Origin: Oerskovia flava
Lineage (GTDB): Bacteria; Actinomycetota; Actinomycetes; Actinomycetales; Cellulomonadaceae
Length of the DNA: 64,000 nt
NCBI RefSeq assembly: GCF_026163685.1
Contig: NZ_JAOXSR010000001.1
Location: forward strand, 372,001-436,000
Reading direction: 5' to 3'
Part shown: positions 42,649 to 51,500 of the stretch, piece by piece
How positions within the stretch are numbered: the first letter of the stretch is position 1
How the letters are laid out: every line of letters begins with the position of its first letter
The notes under the pieces: generated by a model
What the model saw: only the letters and a program-made list of their open reading frames with translations
Databases searched by the model: none
Told to the model about the DNA's origin: nothing
Program-made: the position numbers and the translations under genes

Positions 42649-43829
42649 GACCGTGCCTCCTCGAGGGTGGTGCCGACGGGCTGTGGTGCGGGCTCATGTG
42701 CGGCGGGACGGCCGGGCGGGTCCGGTGGCGCGGAGACGTCGACCGGTGGCCGCCGGAACGGGCTGCGCACGGTGCGGCCGCGGGTGCGGCCGCGGCGGGC
42801 GCGGGTCACGGTCCATGCGGCGGAGCCGGCGATCGCGAGGACCAGGAGGGACTCGGTGATCTGGGTGACGGCAGCGGGCACGCCCGCGGCGAGCTGGAGG
42901 TTGATGCCGCCGGAGACGAGGAAGCCGAGCGCGCCGGCGACGAGCACCGCCGCGGCGAGCGAGCCCCGGGAGAGCAGCCCGACGACCAGGCCCGAGAACC
43001 CGTAGCCGGAGGACAGCCCTTCGGCGAGGACGAACGGCGCCGTCGCGACGAGGACGCCCCCGGCGAGGCCCGCGAAGGCACCGGCGCTGGTCAGGCTCGT
43101 GAAGCGCAGGCGGTCGACGGGCAGACCCAGGCGATGGGCGGCGGGGCGGGAAAGCCCGACCGCCCGCAGCCGGAGCCCGGTGGCGGTGCGGGCGAGCACG
43201 ACGGCGACGACGCCCGCGAGCGCCAGGGACAGCAGGATCGCGACGGTCGCGGGCGAGCCCTCGACGCCAAGGAGCGGCAGGTGCGCGGCGTCGGGCAGCG
43301 GCGCGGACTGCGGCAGGGTCTCCGAGCTCGTGACCTCCTGCCGCAGCAGCGCCTCCTCGTGGATCGCCAGCAGCAGCACGGCGACGCCGACGAAGTTCAG
43401 CAGGAGGGTCGTGATGACCTCGCTGACGCCGCGGGAGACGGCGAGCCACGCGGCGATCGACGCCCAGGCCGCCCCGCCCGCCGCGGCCGCGATCAGCACC
43501 GCGGGCAGGGCGAGGGCGGCAGGGACGGACTCGGGCAGCGCCGTCCCGACCGCGGTGGCGGCGACGGCACCGAGGCAGATCTGCCCCTCGCCGCCGACGT
43601 TCACGAGGTTCGCGCGCAGCGCCACGATGAACCCGGTCGCGACGAGCAGCAGGATCGCCATGACGCCGAGGGACGACCCGACGGCGTACGGCGTCCCGAC
43701 CATGCCCTCCCAGAGCGCGGTGCCGGCCTCGACCGGGGTGGCGCCGGCGAGCGCGGCGAGCACCGCGCTGACGGCGAGGGCTGCTGCCGCGGCGAGCACC
43801 GCGACCGAGAGCGGGTGACGGAGGTTCAT
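42645..43829 (-). CDS. ABC transporter permease, BMP/nucleoside type (first)
   Basis: 394 residues. Core membrane domain: GVMAILLLVATGFIVALRANLVNVGGEGQICLGAVAA, VSRGVSEVITTLLLNFVGVAVLL and GYGFSGLVVGLLSRGSLAAAVLVAGAL, matching YufP-like permeases. The last about 50 residues are a Pro/Arg-rich cytoplasmic tail (RRPPVDVSAPPDPPGRPAAH) not usual in the family. The ATG overlaps the ATPase stop. Partner of the permease at 41722. Confidence 0.9.
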   Translation of the reverse strand: MNLRHPLSVAVLAAAAALAVSAVLAALAGATPVEAGTALWEGMVGTPYAVGSSLGVMAILLLVATGFIVALRANLVNVGGEGQICLGAVAATAVGTALPESVPAALALPAVLIAAAAGGAAWASIAAWLAVSRGVSEVITTLLLNFVGVAVLLLAIHEEALLRQEVTSSETLPQSAPLPDAAHLPLLGVEGSPATVAILLSLALAGVVAVVLARTATGLRLRAVGLSRPAAHRLGLPVDRLRFTSLTSAGAFAGLAGGVLVATAPFVLAEGLSSGYGFSGLVVGLLSRGSLAAAVLVAGALGFLVSGGINLQLAAGVPAAVTQITESLLVLAIAGSAAWTVTRARRGRTRGRTVRSPFRRPPVDVSAPPDPPGRPAAHEPAPQPVGTTLEEARS

Positions 43830-45490
43830 GCTGCGGTTCCCATCATCAGGCGGGCGACGCGGTCCCGGGCGTCCGGGTCCGTGCACGGCACGGGACCGAG
43901 CAGCCGGCCCCGGTAGGCGACGAGGATGCGGTCGCACAGCGCGAGGAGCTCGGGCAGCTCGGAGGACACCACGAGCACACCGACCCCGCGGTGGGCCGCC
44001 TCGCGCAGGCGGGTCACGACGTCGTCCACCGCGCCGAGGTCGAGGCCCCGGGTGGGGTGCGCGGCGACGACGCAGGTGAGCGGGTCGAGGCTCAGCTCGC
44101 GGGCCAGGACGGCCTTCTGCTGGTTGCCGCCGGACAGCGACGACAAGGGGGCGTCGGTCCCGGCGGTGCGGACGTCGAAGCGCTCGGCGAGCTCGTCGGC
44201 CCGGGTCCGCATGCTGCGGCGGTCGAGGAGGAGGAACCGACGGTGCTCGCGCAGCCGACCGAGGAGGAGGTTCTCGGCGACGCTCAGGCCCGGGACGACC
44301 GCCTCGTGGTGCCGGTCCTCGGGGACGACCCCGAGGCCGAGGGCGGCGCGACGGGCCGGGGACGCGCGGGTGACGGTCTCCCCGGCGAGGTGGATGCTGC
44401 CGGCCTCGGGGGCGAGCGAGCCGGACACGGCCGCGACGAGCTCGCTCTGCCCGTTGCCCTCGACGCCGGCGATCCCGACGATCTCGCCGGGCGCGACGGC
44501 GAGGTCGACCCCGTCGACGCGCCGCGCGCCCTCCGGTCCGAGCACCGTGAGTCCCCGGACCTCCAGGATCGCGGGCTCCTCGGCCCGGGCCCGGGCCCGG
44601 GCCCGCGTGGTCGTGGGGCCGTGCGCCGGCGGTCCCGCGACGTCGGGCCCGGTGACGCCCAGGGTGGCGGCCAGGACGGCGTCGAGCCCGCCGATCTCCC
44701 GCCCCACCATGAGCGTGACGAGGCGCTCGGGCGTGAGGTCCGCGATCCGGCCGCCCCCGACCACGCGCCCGCCACGGAGCACGGTCGCCCGGTCGCCGAC
44801 CCGCATCACCTCGGCGAGCTTGTGGGTGATGAGCACGACGGCGGTGCCCGAGTCCGCGATGCGCCGCACCGTGGACAGGAACCCGTCGATCTCCGCCGGG
44901 CCGAGGACGCCCGTCGGCTCGTCGAGAAGGACGAGCGCCGGGTGCGGCAGCAGGGCCTTGACGATCTCGACCTGCTGGCGCTCGCCGACCGAGAGCCGGT
45001 CCACCCGGGCCGACGGGTCGACGACGAGCCCGAAGTCCGCCCGGAGCTCGGCGAGCCGCTCGCGCAGCGCCCGCCGGTCCGGGCGCAGGCCGCTGCGCCC
45101 GAGGAGCAGGTTCTCCTCGACCGTGAGGGTGGGGACGAGGCTGAAGTGCTGGTGGACCATGCTCACGCCCCGGCCGATCGCGTCGGCGGGGGACGCCGGG
45201 GCGAACGGTGCGCCGTCGAGCAGGACGTCCCCCGACGAGACGGGGACCGTCCCGAACACGATGTTGCACAGGGTCGACTTGCCGGCCCCGTTCTCCCCGA
45301 GGATGCAGTGCACCTCACCGTGCGCGACGTCGAGCGTCACGTCGTCCAGGGCCACGGTCGGCCCGAACGTCCGGCGGACGGCCCGGAGGCTGAGCGCCGG
45401 CGCGTCGCCGGTGCCCGGGGCCTTCGGTGTGCCCGACGGCGCGGTGTCGGCGGGGACGGCGGCGGGCGCGGTACGTGCGGTCGTGCGCAT
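43826..45490 (-). CDS. ABC transporter ATPase with two nucleotide-binding domains (BMP/nucleoside type)
   Basis: 554 residues. Domain 1 has Walker A GENGAGKST, Q-loop HQHFSLVPTLTVEENLLLG, signature LSVGERQQVEIVKAL and Walker B LVLLDEPTGVLG. Domain 2 has a degenerate Walker A (GVEGNGQSE), signature LSGGNQQKAVLAREL and AAHPTRGLDLGA, as usual for the second half of RbsA/YufO proteins. The linker holds an Arg-Ala repeat (TTRARARARAEE) encoded by a GC-only hexamer repeat near 44585-44605. It drives the importer built from the two permeases downstream. Confidence 0.92.
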   Translation of the reverse strand: MRTTARTAPAAVPADTAPSGTPKAPGTGDAPALSLRAVRRTFGPTVALDDVTLDVAHGEVHCILGENGAGKSTLCNIVFGTVPVSSGDVLLDGAPFAPASPADAIGRGVSMVHQHFSLVPTLTVEENLLLGRSGLRPDRRALRERLAELRADFGLVVDPSARVDRLSVGERQQVEIVKALLPHPALVLLDEPTGVLGPAEIDGFLSTVRRIADSGTAVVLITHKLAEVMRVGDRATVLRGGRVVGGGRIADLTPERLVTLMVGREIGGLDAVLAATLGVTGPDVAGPPAHGPTTTRARARARAEEPAILEVRGLTVLGPEGARRVDGVDLAVAPGEIVGIAGVEGNGQSELVAAVSGSLAPEAGSIHLAGETVTRASPARRAALGLGVVPEDRHHEAVVPGLSVAENLLLGRLREHRRFLLLDRRSMRTRADELAERFDVRTAGTDAPLSSLSGGNQQKAVLARELSLDPLTCVVAAHPTRGLDLGAVDDVVTRLREAAHRGVGVLVVSSELPELLALCDRILVAYRGRLLGPVPCTDPDARDRVARLMMGTAA

Positions 45491-45540
45491 GGTGCCTCCT
45501 CGGGGGAGCGGTGGGGGAGGTGAGGGTGGGCGGCCGGTCG

Positions 45541-45583
45541 GTCGTGACCTCGGCAGGTCGTGACCTCAGTAGGTCGTGACCTC
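45541..45583 (+). repeat. Three GTCGTGACCTC repeats at 16-bp spacing across the BMP stop codon
   Basis: Identical 11-mers start at 45541, 45557 and 45573. The third lies in the last codons of the BMP gene (EVTTY then stop, read on the reverse strand) and the others follow the stop. Another example of a duplicated gene end. Confidence 0.7.
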
Positions 45584-46642
45584 GCCGGACGCGACGGACT
45601 CCTCGATCTCGGCGAGACGTTCGGTGATCTCCGGGTCGTCGGTGCACACGACGATGCCGCTGCCGTCGCGGTCGGTCGTGAGGCCGAAGGGCACCTGCGC
45701 CGCCTCCCACGTGCCGTCGAGGACGGCGTGCACGGCGTACTCGACCTCGGTGCCGATGTCCGTGCGGACGAAGCCGACGTAGGGGCTCTCCGCCGCGCAC
45801 TCGCCGGGGATCGGCCCGCCGATCATGTGGGCACCGGCGTCCTGCGCGGCCTGCTCGATGCCGGACTTGCCGAGGTTCACGATCTGGCCGACGACGTCGA
45901 CCCCCACCGCGTAGTTCGCGGCGGCGGCCTGCTTGGCCTTCGCGGGGTCGTTGAAGTCGCCGAGGAACTGCGGCGTGACGACCTCGGTGCCGGGCACGGC
46001 GGCCTCCGCGCCGTTCGCGAAGGCCTGGGACGCGTTGACGATGGCGGGGAGCTCGACGCCGCCGAGGAAGCCGACGGTCCCCGTCTCGGACGAGAGAGCC
46101 GCCAGCGCGCCGGACAGGTACTCGGCCTCGGCCTGCTGCGGGTCGTAGTAGGCGAGGTTGTCGAGTGGCTCCGCGTCGGCGGGGCCGCCGATCTCGACGA
46201 ACAGCACGTCGGGGAACTGGGGGGCGACCTTGCGCACGTCCGCGTCGGTCTGCCCGCCGACGGAGATGACGAGGTCGGACTCGCTGGCGAACCGTACGAG
46301 CACCTGCTCGTAGTCCGACGCCGCGACCTCTTCGACGGTGGACACCTCGATCTCGTCGCCGAGCTCCTCCTCGAGCCGCTCGACGCCGAGGTGGGCCGAC
46401 TGCATAAAGCCGGTGTCGGAGATCGAGCCGGGCAGGAAGACGCCGACGACGAGCGGTTCGTCACCCGTCGGTGCGGCGGGGTCGCCCGCGGCGTCGGTGC
46501 CGCTGGCGCACGCGCCGAGCAGGGCGATGCTCGCTGCCGCCGCGCCGACGGCCAGGGCGTGGTGCCGACGCGGAGGGTGGGCGGAGGGATGCCGGTCGGT
46601 CGATGTCACGGCGGGGGCGGATGAGGTGCGGTACGTGCGCAT
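45566..46642 (-). CDS. BMP-family ABC substrate-binding lipoprotein
   Basis: 358 residues. After an Arg/His-rich start, the signal peptide ends with lipobox LLGAC (Cys about 45). The BMP/PnrA fold is evident: LVVGVFLPGSISDTGFMQSAHLGVERLEEEL, VISVGGQTDADVRKVAPQFPDVLFVEIGG, GTVGFLGGVELPAIVNASQAFANGAEA and GVDVVGQIVNLGKSGIEQAAQDAGAHMIGG. Members bind nucleosides or related solutes. The N in the usual purine-stacking positions cannot be checked here. GAGGAGG lies 7 nt before the ATG. First gene of the six-gene importer/catabolic operon. Confidence 0.9.
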   Translation of the reverse strand: MRTYRTSSAPAVTSTDRHPSAHPPRRHHALAVGAAAASIALLGACASGTDAAGDPAAPTGDEPLVVGVFLPGSISDTGFMQSAHLGVERLEEELGDEIEVSTVEEVAASDYEQVLVRFASESDLVISVGGQTDADVRKVAPQFPDVLFVEIGGPADAEPLDNLAYYDPQQAEAEYLSGALAALSSETGTVGFLGGVELPAIVNASQAFANGAEAAVPGTEVVTPQFLGDFNDPAKAKQAAAANYAVGVDVVGQIVNLGKSGIEQAAQDAGAHMIGGPIPGECAAESPYVGFVRTDIGTEVEYAVHAVLDGTWEAAQVPFGLTTDRDGSGIVVCTDDPEITERLAEIEESVASGEVTTY

Positions 46643-46663
46643 GGGGTCCTCCTCGGAAGATGA

Positions 46664-46681
46664 TTAGTGGTATACCACTAA
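46664..46681 (-). promoter_or_regulatory. 18-bp perfect palindrome, likely GntR/FCD operator
   Basis: TTAGTGGTATACCACTAA is a perfect palindrome with the TGGTnnACCA core common to FCD-subfamily GntR sites. It lies 22 bp upstream of the BMP start. The GntR gene next door (46818-47549) is the natural ligand-responsive repressor. Confidence 0.75.
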
Positions 46682-46752
46682 CGAGAAGTGTCGTGACCCC
46701 GTGTTGTCAGCGTGTTTCGCAGCCGTAAATCGTGCGTGACGGCTCGCCCCGG

Positions 46753-46814
46753 TGCCGAACAGGCGGTTTCTCGGCAGAACGCCGCTCGTGTGCCGAGAAA
46801 CCGCCTGCTCGGCA
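46753..46814 (-). terminator. Strong hairpin after the gntR gene
   Basis: A 24-bp arm (46753-46776) pairs with 46791-46814 with one mismatch around a 14-nt loop, 3 bp after the gntR stop. Its arms contain CGGTTTCTCGGCA and its complement. It should end gntR transcription before the BMP promoter. Confidence 0.75.
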
Positions 46815-46817
46815 GGG

Positions 46818-47549
46818 TCAGGGGGTGCGGCGGCGGCGGTTTCGCGTGCGGGTGAGGGCGACCGGGTCGACCGCTCCGCTCGTCCAGGCGTTCGAGAGCT
46901 CGAGCGTCGGTTCGAGCCCGGACGTCACGTGCTGCCGGGCGAGACGGGTCGTGAGGTCGGCGTCGCCCGCCTCGATCGCGTCGAGCATCTCGGCGTGCTC
47001 CTCGCACTGCGCGCGGGTGTCGCGCTGCTTGGTGAGGTGGAACAGCCACCGGACGCGGGCGCCGAGGGGAGCGATCATCGACTGCAGCAGGGGGTTGCCG
47101 CAGGTGCGCACGATCGCCTCGTGGAACGCGGCGTTGGCGGCCGCGGTCCGGGCCTCGTCGCCGGCGTCGAGAGCCGTCCGGGCCTCGGTGACGAGCTCGC
47201 GCATCTCGGCGACGTCGGCGTCGGTGCGCCGCAGCGCGGCGAGACGGGCGGCGAGCACCTCGACGCTCTCCCGGACCTCGAAGAGGTGCACGACGTCGTC
47301 GCGCGTGAAGGGTGCGACGAGTGCGCCCTGCCGGGGGACGGTGATGACGAGGCCTTCGCGCTCGAGCATCTGCAGGGCCTCACGCAGGGGAACCCGGGAG
47401 ACGCCGAGCTCCGCGGCGATGTCCCGCTCGACGAGCCGCTGCCCCGGGGCGAGGTCCAGGCCGATGATCCTGGCCTTGAGCGTCTCGTAGGCGACCTCGC
47501 GCAACGAGGAGCGCGGTGCGGCGTCGGGCAGGGGTGCCGGTGCGCTCAT
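46818..47549 (-). CDS. GntR-family regulator, FCD subfamily
   Basis: 243 residues. The winged HTH covers about 15-80 (LREVAYETLKARIIGLDLAPGQRL, ERDIAAELGVSRVPLREALQMLEREGLV). The FCD all-helical effector domain follows (VHLFEVRESVEVLAARLAAL, NAAFHEAIVRTCGNPLLQSMI, CEEHAEMLDAIEAGDADLT), with Asp/His residues for the usual metal site. These regulators answer to carboxylic or amino acid type ligands. It is transcribed toward the BMP operon and very likely controls it through the palindrome at 46664. Confidence 0.92.
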   Translation of the reverse strand: MSAPAPLPDAAPRSSLREVAYETLKARIIGLDLAPGQRLVERDIAAELGVSRVPLREALQMLEREGLVITVPRQGALVAPFTRDDVVHLFEVRESVEVLAARLAALRRTDADVAEMRELVTEARTALDAGDEARTAAANAAFHEAIVRTCGNPLLQSMIAPLGARVRWLFHLTKQRDTRAQCEEHAEMLDAIEAGDADLTTRLARQHVTSGLEPTLELSNAWTSGAVDPVALTRTRNRRRRTP

Positions 47550-47590
47550 CCGGCCATCCTACGGAAGGCGCACCGGCGGGTGGCGGGCGC

Positions 47591-48364
47591 TCAGCGGAAG
47601 CGCTGCGCGGCCAGGGGGGCGTGGTGCGCGAGCTCGCGGACCACCGGGTGCTCGCCGGTCGCGAGCACGTCGCGCAGCGGGCCGCTCGCGACGAACTCGC
47701 CGTCGGCGAGGACGTGGACCGTCGGGCACATCCGCTCGACGACCTCGAGGTCGTGCGAGACGAGCAGCACGGCGGTGCCGAGGTCGGAGACGACGTCGAG
47801 CAGCGAGCGCACCACGTCACCCCGCATGGTCGGGTCGACGGCGGTGAGCGGCTCGTCGAGCAGCAGCACGTCCGGCCGCGTGGCCAGGGCGAGCGCGAGG
47901 GCCAGGCGCTGCTTCTCCCCGCCCGACAACGAGTGCACCACCCGGGTGGCGTAGCGCTCCTCGAGCGCGACGAGCGCGAGCAGCTCGGTCGCGGACTGGC
48001 CGTTGGCGCGCCCGGCCTTGCGGGCGTCGGTGAGCGCGGAGTCGAGCGTCCGCGTGACGGTCCAGCGCGGCTCGACACCGACCAGGCCGTTCTGCGACAC
48101 CGCGCGCACGGTGGTCTTGAAGACCTTCTTGTCGCGGCGCGACAGCTTGGAGACGGTGCGGCTCGCGTAGGTCGCGGTGCCGCGCGTGGGCTTGACGTCG
48201 CCGAGCAGGGCGCGCACGACCGTCGTCTTGCCCGCGCCGGACGGACCGACGATGCCGACCGGCTCCGCCCCGCGGCTCAGCTCGATGTCGATACCACGCA
48301 GGACCTCGTGGCCCCCGTAGCCCGCCCACAGGCCGTTCGCCCGCAGCACTGATGCCTCGCTCAT
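47591..48364 (-). CDS. Orphan ABC ATPase, oligopeptide/nickel-like
   Basis: 257 residues with Walker A GPSGAGKTT, signature LSGGEKQRLALALALATRP, Walker B VLLLDEPLTAVDP and H-loop VSHDLEVV. The overall look is that of DppF/NikE-type ATPases (GIDIELSRGAEPVGIVG, VSQNGLVGVEPRWTV). No permease or receptor gene is adjacent, so its partners are elsewhere or it acts alone. Upstream lies an 8-bp inverted repeat. Downstream of it, 41 bp away, starts the gntR gene on the same strand. Confidence 0.82.
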   Translation of the reverse strand: MSEASVLRANGLWAGYGGHEVLRGIDIELSRGAEPVGIVGPSGAGKTTVVRALLGDVKPTRGTATYASRTVSKLSRRDKKVFKTTVRAVSQNGLVGVEPRWTVTRTLDSALTDARKAGRANGQSATELLALVALEERYATRVVHSLSGGEKQRLALALALATRPDVLLLDEPLTAVDPTMRGDVVRSLLDVVSDLGTAVLLVSHDLEVVERMCPTVHVLADGEFVASGPLRDVLATGEHPVVRELAHHAPLAAQRFR

Positions 48365-48407
48365 GTGTCACCTTCTCGTCATGGACGCGCCCCGTGGATC
48401 GGGCGCC

Positions 48408-48431
48408 GTACCGTCCAACGAACGACGGTAC
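48408..48431 (-). promoter_or_regulatory. Inverted repeat GTACCGTC-8-GACGGTAC upstream of the ABC ATPase
   Basis: A perfect 8-bp inverted repeat with an 8-nt spacer about 45 bp before the ATPase start. It could be an operator or a leader hairpin. No clear -35/-10 boxes accompany it. Confidence 0.45.
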
Positions 48432-48501
48432 CCGTACGATCCCGCCCGCCCCTACCGGGCTTGTCGCCAGCGTCACTGGCCGGCGTCCCGCGCACGACGA
48501 C

Positions 48502-48547
48502 GCGGGGCGCCGGCGTGCGACGTGGTCGTCGCACCCCGGCGCCCCGC
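48502..48547 (-). terminator. Terminator hairpin of the GH30 gene
   Basis: 48502-48521 pairs with 48528-48547 (20 bp, one mismatch) around a 6-nt loop, 17 bp after the GH30 stop. GC-only stem, no T-tract, as is common for actinobacterial terminators. Confidence 0.7.
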
Positions 48548-48564
48548 TCGTGGGCGTGAGCCCG

Positions 48565-51500
48565 TCAGCCGCAGTCGGCCGCGGCGTACGACGCGCTGGC
48601 GTCCGCGCCGGCGGCCGAGGCCTGGGCCTCGCCCGCCTCGATCGACGCGGCGCGGGTCGCGAACGACTGGTACGCGCTGCGTCCGGGTGCCACGTCGGCG
48701 ACGGTCCGGGTGCCGAACGGCGTGCTGAGCGTGATGTCCAGCGGTGTCTCGCCGTCGTTGGTCGCACGCACCGCGAGGAAGACCTTGCCGGCGAGGCAGC
48801 GGGTGTCCGCCGTCACCGTCAGGGGCGCTGCGGGCGCGTCCGCGGACCACGCGATCGTGTAGTCGCGGGTGCTGCCGTCCTCGGCGGTGACCCGGACCGT
48901 TGTGGTGCCGGGCACCTCCTCGGCCGGTGCGACGTCGACGCTCGCGTAGGGGTCGTGCGCGACCGCGGCGACCTCGGGCACGTCACCGGCCGCGACCGCG
49001 TACGCCGTGACCTCCGGGTCGAACCCGGCGAGCGCTTCGCCGTCGACCGTGATGCCCGACGCCGCGGCGTCGGTCCCGGTCCCCGGCACCTTGGCCAGGA
49101 CCTCGATCTCCGAGACGACCATGTGCGTGTTGTCCCGTGCCGTGAGCACGACGCGCACCGCGGAGGTGCGGACGTCGACGGGCACGGTGACGGCCGGCGC
49201 CGGGCCGGTCGTCGGTGCGTCGACCGCGACGGGCTCGCCGACGTCGGTCCACGTCCCGTCGACGAGCGCCTGCGCCCGCACGGACTGCGCCCAGCTCGCG
49301 CTGGACCCGTCCTTCCAGAAGTGCGTCACGACGCCGGTGACGTCGCGCTCGGCGGGCAGCGTCACGGTGAGCGTGTCGTTCGCCCGCTTGGTGCCGGAGA
49401 CCCAGTTCGACCAGGCCTTGTCGGTGAGGACGCCGTTGACGACGCCGGTGACCGAGTAGCCGGGCTCGGTGAACGTGGCCGCGGTGGTGGTCCCCGTCGC
49501 CAGCGCACCGTTCGCCGAGGTGGCCTCGGTGACCTGCACGCGTACGACGGCGGGCAGGGTCGTCGGCTCGCCGTCCAGGACGCCGGCGTCCGCCGTGCCC
49601 GTCAGCTCGACGACGCCCACCTCGTCGAACGCCCCCGCGGGTGCGTCGTCCCAGGTGACCGGGCGCTGCACCTCGTCGCCGCCCGCGGCGAGAGCCGAGA
49701 CGGTCGTCGGGAGCTCGGGCTCCCCGCCCGCGTAGGCCTTCGCGCGCGCGGGGAGCGTGCGCTCGAGCGTGTCGACCACGACTCTCGCCGTCGCGGTCTG
49801 CTCGCCGCCGGTCGGCAGCGCGACCGTGCCGGTCACCTCGACGGTGCCGGGCTGCGCCCAGGCCTCGTCACCGGGGACGTCCCAGGTGACGGGGAGCCCG
49901 CCGCGCGCGCCGTCCCGGTAGACGGGCGTGACGACGTCGGGCAGCTCGGGTGCGACGCCGGGCGTCGTGAACGCCTCGACGTCCTGCGTGCCGAGCACCG
50001 TCTCGTCGACGATGCGCCAGCGCTGGTTGATGCCCGAGTTGGCGAGGTACGTGCCGACGGGGGAGCCGTCGGCCGTGGCCTGGCCGCCCACCTCGAGCAG
50101 CGTCTTCGACGAGGCGTTGACGAGCGTGTAGGTGCCGTCGCCGGTCGTGGACAGCGTCCACTGCGCGGCGAGCGGCGTGCTCGACACGTCGTCGGGGGCC
50201 GGGACGAGCACCGCGGACGTCTCGGCGTCGACCGCGAGCTGCTCGCCGGTCGCCGCGTTGGTCACGGCGTACCGCGTGCGGTGCGTGCCGGAGCCCTCGG
50301 GAGCACCGAGCGCGGTGAGCTCCCAGGCCTGCTCGGCGACCGCCGCGTCCGTGCGGATCACGACGCCGTCACCGGTCGCGGCCGGGGCGAGGGAACGGTT
50401 CGACTGCGCGCCGTCGAGGCGGTAGACGTGCCCGGCCTGCACGAGCGCGGCGTCGTCCGCGACACCGGAGACGCCGTCGACGACGAACGTCGTGACGGAC
50501 TCGGCCGGGACCGTCAGGGTCGCGTGGGGTGCGGCGTCGCCAGACTGCTCGACGGCGACCGCCTCGCCCTCGACGAGGTAGCCCGCGGTGCTGGTCACGA
50601 CGGGCGTCACGGTCGCGTCCGCAGCCACCTCGCCGAACCCGGACAGGTCCAGCTCGACCGCACGCGCGGACTCGCCGGCGTTGACGTGCACGACCGTCGC
50701 GGACTCGCCGTCCGCGGCGACGGCCGCGGTGCTGTTGAGGTCGTCCGTTCCGATGAGCGAGTCGCCGGGCTCGATGTAGTGCGTGAAGTTCTGCGTCGCC
50801 CAGTACTTGGTGTTGGTGTAGATCGGGCAGGTCGCGAGCGTGTCCTCGGCGGTGCAGTCGAACGGGATCTGGATCTCGCCCCAGTTCATGCCGTTCGCGC
50901 TCTCGCCGCCGGGCGCCATGTTGTTGTAGTCCTCGACGGGCTGCCAGAACACCCACGCGCTCGGCTCGAGCTCACGCAGGTCGTCGATGATGTGCTGCGC
51001 GCTGCCGACGCCGGACTCCATGGTCTCGAAGTCCTGGCCGGTCGAGCTCCAGTTGCCGCCGACCTCGCTCATCCACAGCGGCTTGTCCTCGCCCTTGGCG
51101 ATGTCGCGGACCGTGGTGCGCTGGCCCGTGCCGTACGTGTGCACGTTGAGCTGCGCGACCTGGTCGCGCACGGCGTCCGGGTAGGAGTTCCAGTTGGTCG
51201 CGAACGTGCCCGGGTTCGTCTCGTCCATCGCCGCGATCACGGCGTCGGTCGCCGAGCCGTCGAGCGCGTCGGCGAGCGCCGGGATGACCTGCGCCTGCAG
51301 GCCCGGGCCCATGTGGGCGCCCTCCTGGCGGCCGCCGGTCGGGTTGCCGTCGGAGCCGAGCTGGGTGCCCCAGTAGTTCGTGTTGGGCTCGTTGAACGGG
51401 TCGATCGTGTCGACCTCGATGCCGTGCGCGTCCTCGAGCCGCTCGGTGACGCCGACCATGTAGGCGGCGAAGTCGTCGATGCTCTCCGTCTTGAGCTGGT

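Noticed and set aside
41651-42697. Upstream extension of the ornithine-cyclodeaminase-like gene
   Set aside because: It overlaps the permease at 41722-42648 in another frame and is Arg-rich. The ATG at 41650 has a good ribosome site.
45541-45583. Regularly spaced 11-mers as an operator array or CRISPR
   Set aside because: Spacing is only 16 bp and one copy is coding. A slippage duplication of the BMP gene end is simpler.
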